A stretch of DNA of 64,000 bases. It comes from Linderina pennispora. Lineage: Eukaryota > Kickxellomycota > Kickxellomycetes > Kickxellales > Kickxellaceae. The stretch lies in contig NW_024468257.1 in the NCBI RefSeq assembly GCF_002104995.1, forward strand, positions 496,001 through 560,000, read 5' to 3'. The notes under the pieces were generated by a model. That model saw only the letters and a program-made list of their open reading frames with translations, did not search any database and had not been told where the DNA came from. Shown piece after piece: positions 43,448-53,577 of this stretch (positions are counted from its first letter, which is position 1; each line of letters starts with the position of its first letter). The position numbers and the translations under genes were made by a program.

Positions 43448-44861
43448 ATGTCCGATAGTGTTTCTGACGTGCTCACCTGGGCGACCCAGTTCTTCTGCAA
43501 CAGAGACGACCATGACATAGTTAAAGGTATGCATCACATGTACAGTCCCATGGATAAAGTGTAGTGACCAGACTAGAGGCCCAGATCTCAGATGTCAACA
43601 TCACGTTTCATAGACATTATGACGCTGCGCAAATGCGAGCTGGCCGATCGGGACACCGCTGACGTTCTCAGCGATACACAGCCACTAGCACGTTCACGCA
43701 TACCTGGTCCGCCGTGCCCTCGCCAGCCTCAGCCCACTGTACCTTGGTTTCTCGGAATCGGAAGAGTCGCTTCTCAATACACAGCAGCCCTGGGTATCGC
43801 CGCTGCCCTTGCAGCGGGATGGCTAAACCGCAGCTCTCTGCGATGCAGCCTGACCTGCGTCCGTTCTCTGAAAAGCCGGATACAGCCAGACCACAGAGGC
43901 CTTCCTCACTATAGAAGCCCGTCCACGCAGCCGGCGGATGTCCCAGCATTGATATATTCGCTGATTACAATTGAGAATGCGCGGCGAAGGCTTGCGCAGG
44001 AGTGGCTGAAGCAGTCAAAGGGTGAGCAGTCTGAGCGTCTGCTGCACCACATTGTCAAGCGCAATGCCCAGGCAGAGGCGAAGTTTGAGAGCATCCTGGT
44101 CGCATTGAAGGAGCTGGTGGTACTGCGTGCCATCCGCGACCCAGACACGACCCAGATCGGCGAGCTCAAGCAGGGTCTCGGCCGGATCAGCTCCAAAGCA
44201 GCGCCTGACGTCGCGCAAAGGCACGTCTCTGGCCTGATATGGCCCATGCACTGCTAGGGTTCGACCCGGCACAGTGCCTCTCTGTCCTCAACCTAATGTT
44301 CCCCATGTCGCCATTGCGCGCTGACCGCCGCAGCTCGCTGGGCACAAACCAATGGCAGCAGCGGTACGCCTTCCCATTGCAGCACACAGCAAGCCCGCGC
44401 ACGCATCTCCACCAGCTGCTGTACGAGGTCGAGGCATGGATCGACAGCAATGAGTCGGAGACCAGGCGGTTCGAAAGAATATCCATTGGAGTCCAGCGGT
44501 GCCGGATGGGCTGAGGACTCCAGACAACTGCCCGGCGTGGCAGAAAGCAGCAAAGGGGTTTGCGTGGGGGCAGCTGAGGCAGAGCTGCACTTCGTATGTG
44601 CGCGATGCCATGGCCAGGATCATGGAGCAGCAGAGGCGGATGCAGCCGTGGACACAGCCAAAGGATAAAACGGTGCATTTGGATGATAGCAGCCCGCTAG
44701 ACGATGTAATTGATGCCGAGAACACACGGATATTGAAGGTAGTCGCTGATGATCTTTCGCCACAGGCAACGGTTATTGAGCGTGTGGTCAGGCACTCGCA
44801 GCTCGTCAACCAGCGGTTCTCGCCATATGCGGTCTATACAAGGCTTGCGCAAGACGGGTAA
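43448..44861 (+). CDS. unidentified protein, two or more exons, frame-broken
   Basis: I do not recognise this gene. Exon 1 is MSDSVSDVLTWATQFFCNRD followed by DHDIVK. After the intron (43527-43576) the text continues EAQISDVNITFHRHYDAAQM. Further pieces are ADRDTADVLSDTQPLARSRI, GFSESEESLLNTQQPW, then a helical, probably coiled stretch: SLITIENARRRLAQEWLKQS and KFESILVALKELVVLRAIRD. Next come MAHALLGFDPAQCLSVLNLM, LLYEVEAWIDSNESETRRFE, and TVHLDDSSPLDDVIDAENTR near the end. Frames change near 43635, 43740, 43910, 44225 and 44510. Total about 450 residues. It converges with the kinase gene; the two stops are about 45 bases apart. Confidence 0.5.
43527..43576 (+). other. probable 50-base intron
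   Basis: Donor GTATGC and acceptor ACTAG. Joining AAAG to AGGCCCAG gives Ile-Val-Lys-Glu-Ala-Gln-Ile-Ser in an open frame; without splicing the frame stops at 43564. Confidence 0.6.
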
Positions 44862-44905
44862 AACTTTATGAGCTTCTAAAGATACAAGTGACGTGAAAAG
44901 CATGG

Positions 44906-47900
44906 CTATGCGTTGGCATCAAGCGCCAGGATGGCGCTGTCTAGGGCATCGAGCAAGCCAACCAGATTGCTCGCGACATTGGCGAACTCGCCTTGCCAGT
45001 GCGAGCGCCCGTCCTGGTTCATGGCACTGATCACTGGGTGGTACAGCTCCAGGTCGGGAGTGCTGGTTGGCTCTTGCTGCATTTTGTGTGGTGCGTCGGT
45101 TGGCTTTGGCTGGCCAGAGGACGTGGTGGGAATATGTGTCTGGGAGCAGCAGGGACGCAGCCCGGGCATGTCTCGATAGCAGCGGCGGAGTGGACTGGTA
45201 TGGGGGCGAGGGGTCTGGCGCACTCTCGCTGACCAGAGCCAATGACGAGGAGATGCTGGCAGGCTGCGATGGGGCACGGGCAGTGGATCTAGGCATGTCA
45301 ATTGGAACCACGCTTGCTGAAGCCGCCAGCCCGCTGCCGATGTCATCCTCGGAGCCAGACACGGGAACCCCCAGCATCTGGTCAGCCGAAACATATTCAT
45401 CACTTGACGCATGCTGCGCGATCTGCTGCTGACTTGCCACAGGCAGTCACCGACGCTGTGCTGGATACCGATGCGATCGAGGACACCGACGGGCGCTGCC
45501 CAGCAGCTGCCGAGGGCGTGCGTGTGTGACTCGCGAGTACCTTCATCTGCGGCGACAAGAAAACCTTGCCCGCTGACTGCACACTGAGCTGGACCGCCTT
45601 GCTATGCTCATGGTCGCTGTATGACATTGACCGGCGCGGCACACGCAAAGCACGCTTTGCCAGCCCCAGCTTGCTTCCATCCATACTGGGCGTCATCGGC
45701 TTGTCCTCCTCGTCCTCCTCCTGAATCGACCAGTTATTAGGAGTCGATGCTGTCTGGTTAATTCGTGTGCTTTGACAGCTTCAGCTGTGTCCTCTCCCGG
45801 CGCTGCTCTAACGGCGAGATCGGAACCAGCAGATGTGCACTTAGGGGTGTTTTTACCCGCTCGTGCAGGTAGTGCTGCGGCTTGCTGTAGTCGCGCGACG
45901 GTGTGCTGCGGATCGACGGCAGCGATGGTGTTTGTGTCAGGATGTGCATCGCCGAGAGTTCTTGATGCTGTGACCTCGGGCTGTTCATTGCAGCCACCTG
46001 CCGCCTATCGTCGAACGCCATGATCTGCGCCGCTGATGGTACCAGCGGCATCGATACTCGCGACTGCAGACGGGCAGGGAGGTGCGTAGATGGGGCTTCG
46101 GTTGCAGAGCGCTTCAAGCCATCGTGGCCTTCAGGCAGATCGCTGAGTAGGCTGGTCTTGGACTTGTCGTTGGTCATACGCAAGAGCCGGAGTGTGGCCA
46201 TGGCATCGCGCAGTTTGGACGGGTAGCTGCCCAGATTTGGTTTGCGACGCCGACGGGCTGTTCTGGCTTGCTCCTGCTGGCCGCGACCAGCGCGGGGCCA
46301 GCGGCGCAGAGAAATCCATGTCAGAAATGCCTAGGTGTTGCTGTGAGACAGACCGGCCCAAAGGGTTGGTGTCATGTGGGGATGCTCTGGAATGCCGGCA
46401 TCGCCGACCTCGGAGTCATGCCCGATCCCAAAGACGTCCGACCACTGGCTGTCGAGCCTGTGAGGTGGCTCCAGTCAGTGCAGCGCTGGTAGGCGCAATC
46501 ATGTTGTGGACCATGCTGGTGTCGACCCAGAGCTTGTTGCCCGGCCTGCCATTTTGTGGAGTCTCAGCCGTGTCCATCGGATATCTGCTGCCTCCCAGCG
46601 GTGCACCCGATAAGGCCGCGTCGCTGTCCTTCCCGCTGTTTCCTCGTAGATGTCTCTTGATCGCCGCCGGGAAAGCGTCGATAGTGACGCGACGCGAGTT
46701 TTTCACTTCATTCCGGAGCTTCTGGGGCGAGAACAGCTTGCTTTGCTGCACATCCAGCACCGGCAGCGGATCCACTGCCATAGGAGTTGAGGGGACGCTC
46801 ACCATATCGTATTCCGGTTCAGTCTTCGAATTGAGTGCGGCCAAGGGACTGGCCAGGCGTATTGCCTGGGGCAGGTCTCAGCGGCGGCTTGTACTCGAAC
46901 GACGCCGGCTTGTGGTCTGACTTGCCGCCCAGCCAGCGCCGGCGCACGCTGTCAGGCACCAGCCGGAACTTATTGTGATGTGACTTGCCTGCTTTCTCGG
47001 TGCTGCCTAGCATGCTGCGCTTGAAGCCCTTGTATTTCTTCTTACCGCCCGATGAACCGTAGTCTTCCATGTCGTCGTCGGACTCGGCTGCGACTGCGGC
47101 TATCCGCAGTGTGGGCATATCTGATGCCTGGCTGCGGACGGCATTGAGATCGAGGCTGCGGCGGGTGCCGTTGCTTCCGCGCTTGCGCCGACGACACGCT
47201 GTTGCGGCCGCTGAATGTGCCCGGACTGGCATTGCTAGGGTTGTCCTTGCGCGACAGTCTGCGTGGGAGGTATCTGCTCATGCGTGCCTCTGGCATCTTG
47301 TTTGGCTTTTCCATGCTGTCCGAGTCGTGCTGGCTTGTGCTGGTGTCGCCGTTGGATTGCGGGTGGAACAGCTCGCGCACAAACAGCGGCTCGTAGTTTA
47401 GTGGCTCGCCATCGCTATCAATAGCACCCTTTGTCTTGCGGTTGGACTCTTGTGTGCTCATGCATGCTGCTGCTGCTGCTGCTACTGCTGGTGTCTCGCG
47501 GGTTGCCTCTCTGCCTTGGAGAACAGCGACGAATGTGACGCAAACAAGCTCGCCAGTCGCTGATCATCGAGAACCGGTCAAAGTTCCACGACTCGGCGAT
47601 CGCTGGCCTCGCTGGTGCTCTGCATGGCCTCATCGTTGCCGTCGGTCAAGGTCCTCGTTGTGGTGGGTTGACCGCGCCCATTCCTTGTATCTGGTGATCA
47701 GATCTGAGACCTTTGCTGCGTGCTTGCCGTGACCCGCACGGACAAACTTGTCGTGCTTCAGCAAGCTCTCTGCCGGACGGCCGCTGGGAAAAGTCGACCT
47801 CCAGGCATTTCGATACAAAGCCGCGCAGCTTCTTTTGTGCCCTGCTCTGGCGTCAGCGTCTTGGCGCCCTTGCGTGGAATCAGAAACAGAGCGCGTTTCG

Positions 47901-48532
47901 GGTCCTCGTCGGCGTAGGGCGGCGCGCCGGTGGTGATCTCATAGGCAGTAATCCCCAATGACCAGATGTCGGCCTTGAAATCGTACATGCGGCCGTTCTG
48001 GATGACCTCCGGCGCCATCCAATACGGCGTGCCGACAAACGAATAAGACTTGGCCGACGCCTGCATGACCTGCCTTGCGACGCCAAAGTCGCACAGCTGC
48101 ACGATGCCGTCCTGCGTCACCAGAATGTTCGCCGCCTTGATGTCCCTGTGCATGATGCCTGACGAATGAAGGTAGTCGAGTGCCAAGAGCACCCCGTACA
48201 TGATTGTTGAAATGTAGCGCTCCTCGATAGACCCGGCCTGCATTAATTTGTGGATGCTGCCGCCAGACGCATACTCCATGATGATCCACATGTGTGAGGA
48301 CTCCATGAAGGAGCCGTAGTACTGTGCGATGTGCGGCGAGTGTAGCTGCGAGAGGAGGTTGATTTCGCGCTGCATGTCGGTCAGGTCCTCCTCCTCGTTG
48401 TCGAGGTTCAGGATTTTTATTGCTACCACCTGGCCCGTCTCTGCGTTGCGGCCACGATATCACCACGCCGTACGCTCCGCGCCCGACGAGCTCCTCCTTT
48501 TCATAGTGCCGTGCTGACAGGGACAGACTCAT
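44906..48532 (-). CDS. Ste20-group germinal-centre kinase, Kic1/Nak1-like (many frame breaks)
   Basis: N-terminal Ser/Thr kinase and a long disordered tail, as in yeast Kic1 and S. pombe Nak1, upstream kinases of the morphogenesis (RAM/MOR) network. The start MSLSLSARHYEKEELVGRGA leads to the glycine loop GRGAYGVV. After one shift come VVAIKILNLDNEEEDLTDMQ, HRDIKAANILVT, LCDFGVARQ, GTPYWMAPEVIQ and the helical ESLLKHDKFVRAG. The tail (47.6-45 kb) is Ser/Pro-rich with basic patches (GSSGGKKKYKGFKRSML) and many short frames that together cover the region. The last part, AMNQDGRSHWQGEFANVASN then LVGLLDALDSAILALDANA, is ordered and amphipathic. About ten frame changes; total over 1100 residues. 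Treating the tail as the same gene is inference from continuous open frames on one strand. Confidence 0.7.
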
Positions 48533-48811
48533 AACTTTTGCATCAGAATACCGAAATGTAGGAAGGCAAAGAGGGAAGGCGAGCGTTCTGGCGTGAATTG
48601 ACGGGAATAGAAGGAGGCACTAGAATACAAGGAATGTTTACGAAAGGGACAGGGACAGCTCTTGAAAGAAAAACAAAAAAGCGAACAACAGTCGTGCAAA
48701 AAAGGGGGAGGAGAGAGCGAATTCAAAATAGCCTTTCAGGCCGGCGACCGCATGCGCGCATGCTCCTTCTCTCCCCCTCCCTTTGCGTGATCGATACGCT
48801 TTATTCTCAGA
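48533..48811. promoter_or_regulatory. bidirectional promoter, GCK-type kinase / CTNNBL1
   Basis: 279 bases separate the two divergent start codons, the shortest divergent spacer here. The sequence is purine-rich on the plus strand on the left (leader of the kinase) and has a CTCCTTCTCTCCCCCTCCCTT tract before CTNNBL1. Confidence 0.6.
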
Positions 48812-50619
48812 ATGGACATTAACGACATTTTCAAAGAAAAGGTCACCAGCACGTCGATAAATTCCGGCAAGCGCCGGCGGCTGGGGCCGGTGCCGACGCT
48901 CGAAAAGCTGAAGGAAGACGGCTACGGGATCGCCACCCACGACGAAGACCACAGCGACGAAGCAGCCAAGCGGCCGCGCATTGACTCCTGACTCTGACAA
49001 TTCGGCAGCAGTCAGCGACTCCGAGGGCGGGCGGTTCTTCTCGGACGGGCTCACCACCAAGGAGAAGGGCGTGCTGTCGTGGGTCGACCAAATGGAAGAC
49101 ATGGACGAAAGGCTCGACCACGCAGCCGTGCAGCGTCTCGTGCTGCGGCTAGAAAAGGCCGTGTCCAAGAACACCGAGGACCGGATAAAGCACGCAGAGA
49201 GCCCCGAGGGCTTTGCTGAATCCGAGGCGGAGCTCGATGAGGCGATCCAGCGGCTCCTGATGCTGGCGAACAGCGTCCAGTATCTGAAGACATTGCAGGA
49301 GCTGGAGTGTCTGCCGACATTGGTCGGTCTGATGGCGCACGAGAACGCCGATATTGCATTGGATGTGATCCAGGTCGTAGCCGAAGTGACAGCCGAGGAT
49401 GCATGGAGCGGCGAGTCGCAGGAGGAGCGCGATGCAGTCGAGGAGTTTGTCCGGGCGCTGGCGAAGGAGGGGTTCTTTGAGGTGCTTGGCGATAACCTGC
49501 GCAGACTCAACGAGTCGGCTGGGTCGTCAGGAGGGAGAAGCCGACCGCCAGGGCGTGTTCCAGACTCTGGGTCTGATAGAGAACCTGGTGTCGCTGAATA
49601 GCGAGCTTGCGGAGGCAGCGGTCGCAGCAGCGAAGCTTTTGGTGTGGCTAACGAACCGGATATCCAAGACGTATACGGATGATCCAGTCGACTCGAACCA
49701 GCAGTCTGCGGCGGAGATTCTTTCAATTCTCTTGCAGTCATCACCGAAAATCTGCCAGGCAGCGACCGGCGATATGATGGACGCGTTGTTGAGGTGCACG
49801 GCAAAGTACCGGAAACGGTCGCCTGGAGACGAGACCGAATCAGAGTACCTGGAGAATATCGTTGACTCGGTCTGCATGCTGCTGACAACCGACCAGGGGA
49901 AGCGCAGCTTCGTTGACCTGGAGGGGGTTGAGCTAGTGGTGCTGCTACAAAAGCAGGTGGTGGTAGGCAAGCTACTGTCGCTCAAGATCCTCGACTACGC
50001 ATTGACGCCTGGCAGCGATTCAGCAGTGCCCAAAGCCATTGCGAAGCGGTACATTGACGGTCTCGGGCTCAAGTACCTGTTCTCGATGCTAATGAAGAAG
50101 GGCAAAGGTGACATGGCAAAGCTCTACAAAAAGCACCCAGAATTCGAGGAGCGCGCGGTAAACTGCATTGCGTGGCTGTTTCGACTCACTGACAGAGACA
50201 CGCCGACTCACTGGCGCGTGCTGGCGAAGTTTATGCCGTCGCCGGAGGACGACAAGGGGTGGAAGCTGCGGGTCGATCGCATTGTCGAGCTCAATGCGCA
50301 GTATGCAGAGCGCGTTGCAGAAGGCAGCGAAGATGACGATGCTGATGACGATGCTGAGGATCGGTATTTGAGGAGACTGGATGTAGGGCTGTTTTCGCTG
50401 CAAATGTGCGACATCATTGTTGGGTTTGCTGCGGGCGAAGAGACAGTGAAGGGCCGGATCGAGACATTGCTCAAGCGGCGCGGTCGCAATCTAGACATGG
50501 TCAGGAGGGAGCTGGCCGAGTACGTTGCGGTGAAGCAGGCGGAGACACTGGGGGCAGCAGACAGCGCCGATTCGTCGATCGGCGACCTGGATCTGGCACA
50601 CTTGCTAGAGCGGCTATGA
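48812..50619 (+). CDS. CTNNBL1, spliceosome-associated armadillo protein (two frame breaks)
   Basis: Homologue of human beta-catenin-like protein 1, which binds Prp19-complex CDC5L and nuclear localisation signals. The start MDINDIFKEKVTSTSINSGK carries nearby basic KRRR and KRPRID. Armadillo helices follow: ERLDHAAVQRLVLRLEKAVS, YLKTLQELECLPTLVGLMAH, ENADIALDVIQVVAEVTAED. After a shift near 49540 come GVFQTLGLIENLVSLNSELA, SAAEILSILLQSSPK, LLSLKILDYALTPGSDS and LGLKYLFSMLMKKGKGDM, a family hallmark. An acidic patch (SEDDDADDDAEDRY) precedes the last helices. Breaks near 48990 and 49540. Length about 600 residues, near the family norm. Absent from budding yeast, present in S. pombe. Confidence 0.9.
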
Positions 50620-50664
50620 GAAAGAAAAGCGTCTTTATAGTAAATAGACATATGCAAACACAGT

Positions 50665-51790
50665 TTAGAACACCTTGTCCATGGCCTTGCGCGACAGCTC
50701 GACACCCAGGAAGCACGCGGCGTTGGCCGGGAATGCACGCAGCAGCGCCGGGCCCATGCCGCGGAACAGCGCACCCGCACCCTCGGTCCGCATCATCTCG
50801 ATAAAGACCTGGCGGACTCCCGAGTACTTGCCATCAGGCGCCGTCTGCAGCCGCGACTTCAGGACATCAGGCGGAATGGCCACTGCCCAGTTGGCCATAC
50901 CGGCCAGACCACCGGCAGTGACGATGGCCAAGGGCGAGATGGCGCCCTCGCCGGCGCTCCGGTCGGTCAGCGCCTTCTTGATCAGCTCGTAGGCGCCAAA
51001 GTACGCAACACTGCCGGGGACGTCGCGCAGGAGAGTCGCGCACGTGCCCTTGAACAGCGAGCTGATACCGCCGGTACCGCACAATGCCCATGGCCGCGTC
51101 GACCGGGCCCTTGTAAACAGCCGCTCCGTTGGTTCCGCTGACCTGGAGCGTGCATTTGATGCGCTCCATGGGCGCCATGATCGCCTGTGGTCGGGATCGC
51201 AGAGAACCCTCCGGCGAACAGAATCTGGTTGGTCGTCAGCTTATCCTCCGGCGACTACAGCATTAGAGCATGGGACGGTCCAGAGATGTTAGTGCCTTTG
51301 TACCACTCGGCCTAATGCTTGCTAATTCGGTCCGTGTGGCCCGCCCTCACGGCTATGTTTTGGCGAGAAAATCCTCGGCTCTGCCCGGACCCTGGGGCAC
51401 CTCCGAAACTGCCAGCCCAATCCGTCCCCCGCCCGCTACCCGATTTCACATGCTAGTGTTTTGCTACTTACCAGGTTGTAGACAGAGCGCATAATCCTCT
51501 GGCCCTGGTCGTAGCCCCAGAAGCAGATGGCGAACACGGGGGTCGCGCCGACAAGCGGTGCTCCCATGCCGCGGTACATGCCCCGGATGCCGTTCTCAGC
51601 CAGCGTCTTGCGGAAGCAGTCCAGCGTGCTCTTGTACTCGGTTCGACGTCTGCATGCGCACCTTCAGGAGGTCGAGCGGGTGTCCGGCCATGACCAGGCA
51701 CATGCCTCCAAAACCGCCAGACAGGAACGACTTGACACCAGACGAACCGCTGCTGGCCTTGGGCTTTGACTCGGTAGAGGCGTCAGACAT
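50665..51790 (-). CDS. CRC1: mitochondrial carnitine/acylcarnitine carrier (two exons, three frame breaks)
   Basis: SLC25A20/Crc1 type: exchanges acylcarnitine and carnitine across the inner membrane. Start [20 protein letters not shown]. Signatures are [27 protein letters not shown] and [20 protein letters not shown]; the last two wordings are typical of carnitine carriers. Exon 1 (51472-51790) ends [10 protein letters not shown]; exon 2 (50665-51254) starts [20 protein letters not shown]. Breaks: CC in ACCGAGTACAAG near 51645 restores [22 protein letters not shown] at 51184-51185 joins PTT to [10 protein letters not shown]; and one near 51080 joins GIVR to [10 protein letters not shown]. 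Total about 300 residues, the family size. It sits tail to tail with CTNNBL1. Confidence 0.9.
51255..51471 (-). other. intron of the carnitine carrier gene
   Basis: 217 bases, donor GTAAGT, branch-like CTCTAATG and acceptor CTGTAG. Joining gives Tyr-Asn-Leu-Ser-Pro-Glu-Asp-Lys in frame. Confidence 0.9.
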
Positions 51791-52517
51791 TGTGTGTATG
51801 TGGAAAGAGTGTAAAACGGAGGACTGGCTTTTGGAGAAGCGACGTTGGGAAGAAGAGTGAGGCTGATGCTGAGGCCACAGAGCGAGGCGGTTTGGCAGCT
51901 TTTATAATTTGGCTTTAATTTCCCGTCCCGTGCGAAGCTCGTCTGTTCGGGGGTTTTTATTTCATGTGCTTGCAAAGTTTCCTTATCTGTTACCAAGCGC
52001 GTCGCACTGTAGACGGGGTGCAATCGCTCTATCAGTCCGCCCCCGCACGCACCAACAGGCATGCGCCAAACACCAGGGAGGAATTGGCGTTTTTTCTGGT
52101 TCCCTGGAGCGCGGCAATTTTCCATGCCATACCCGCAGCGCACATTTATTTTTCGCCCTCAAACCTCCATGGCGTCCGTGTATCTTGGACCATCGCCACC
52201 TGCTTGACCCCCATGATAGATGGTGATAAGAGTGTACGCCAGGCAAGTGGAAAAATACCCGGTGGATATTGTCGCAGACTTTATCTGCTGGAACGCGAGC
52301 CCGTATGTGGAGATAAGGGCATCACCCATTTGATCCTCAAGGTAGAGATAATGCAAGAGCACGTTCAGCCGGGCCTGCGGATCTAATCAGCTGTAGATTT
52401 TGTTTATATTGGATAGATCAAAAACGAAAGGCTATATAAAATGGTATGCTGGGACTCTCGATGGACGAGAAGGGTTGGTAATCGCACTGCAATCGCTTTT
52501 TGGGAGAAGAGTAGCCC
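51791..52517. other. spacer between the carnitine carrier promoter and the cytochrome b5 3' end
   Basis: About 730 bases. No gene, RNA or repeat is recognised. Confidence 0.4.
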
Positions 52518-53128
52518 TTACAGGTACCACTTGTACGCCAGAATGGCGACGGCCAGGCCGAGGGGCACAAGGAAGCCCATCGAGCTGCTACAGGGAATAG
52601 GGGAGGAGGGACTCTTAATGCATGTTCATGAGGGAATAGCGGACTTCCGCGCTGCAACGCTGCTCTTACCTGTTCTGCTTGCCGCGCACACCAGTGCTCT
52701 CACCGTCGGCCTCCTCGCGACGCGGGATGGACGTCGGCGGTGCGCCCTACAGTAAACGAAATAAATGATTGATGAGATGAGATGATGTTACGCCATGCAT
52801 CCAAAATACAGAAAAAGAACCCAGCCCTTTTATCGTTTTCCCATGCCAGCAGGCAGGGTTTTCTCACTGGGCCTGCTTCGCTGAGATACTCTACCTCAAG
52901 GTCGCCAATCAGGTACTGCTCCAGCAGCTCGCGGGCATCCTCCGAGTGGCCAATGTCCTCGAACGCCTCGGTCGCGTTGATGCCGGCGTGCTCCAGGAGA
53001 ACCTCCTCGCCGCCAGGATGCTCGTCGAGGAACTTGGTGATGTCGTACACCTTGTTGTGAATCACGACCCAGATATCCTCGCGCGTGTTGTGCTTCGAGA
53101 TTTCCTCAGCGGTATAAGCCTTCGACAT
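52518..53128 (-). CDS. CYB5: cytochrome b5, tail-anchored (three exons)
   Basis: Small haem protein that passes electrons to desaturases, sterol enzymes and P450s on the ER. Exon 1 (52895-53128) starts [20 protein letters not shown] and has the first haem ligand in [17 protein letters not shown] and the second His in [19 protein letters not shown]. Exon 2 (52670-52746) is the linker [19 protein letters not shown]. Exon 3 (52518-52587) encodes [20 protein letters not shown] and YL, a hydrophobic tail anchor with a short polar end. The total of 126 residues fits the family. All junctions are in frame with no indels. The gene would appear 142 residues long and soluble if introns were ignored. 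Confidence 0.95.
52588..52669 (-). other. intron 2 of the cytochrome b5 gene
   Basis: 82 bases, donor GTAAGA and acceptor CTGTAG on the minus strand. Joining gives Lys-Gln-Asn-Ser-Ser-Ser-Met-Gly and the tail anchor. Confidence 0.9.
52747..52894 (-). other. intron 1 of the cytochrome b5 gene
   Basis: 148 bases, donor GTAGAG and acceptor TACTGTAG. Joining gives Gly-Asp-Leu-Glu-Gly-Ala-Pro-Pro in phase 0. Confidence 0.85.
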
Positions 53129-53577
53129 CTATGAGTGAATGAGACTCGGCGAGCCTTTTAGTGCCCTGTGCATGGAACAAACATACTCTTGCTTATTCCC
53201 CCTCGGCCTGCTTGCTCGCCCACAGCCTGCAGTGCCATCCACAGCCTAGAACGAAACCTACCTTTTGGTTTAGAAAAATTATTATCTGTAAAGGGAAAAA
53301 AAAGCTCAGAATACTCAGGAGAAGAGGCGGGATTCTCTCTGGTTCTGTTGTGGCGAAAAACGGCAATTCCGGGCCACAGCAGCCTGCAACCAGTTACACG
53401 CTGACCCAAAAAAAAAAGCGAGCCGAGCCGAGCCGCACCTGCTCACTTGCGAACAGCGGTGCAGGACATGCCAGTAGCCATTGCGACAGTATCCACGTTC
53501 CCTTTTATAACCGCACTTTTACTCCTTTCGGAATTACGTACGTTTTCGTGTGTCGCAAACGACATTAACCGTGGCAA
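53129..53577. other. divergent promoter region, cytochrome b5 / ELL
   Basis: 449 bases between divergent starts. An A run at 53407-53416 and GAGCCGAGCCGAGCCG (three short GAGCC units near 53420-53435) are present. No gene is recognised. Confidence 0.45.

Noticed and set aside
44255-44270. GGTTCGACCCGG resembling a tRNA B box
   Set aside because: It lies inside a coding frame and no acceptor stem, A box or anticodon arm fits around it.
48638-49888. 416-codon open frame on the minus strand
   Set aside because: It mirrors CTNNBL1; its residues are Ser-rich and resemble no family.
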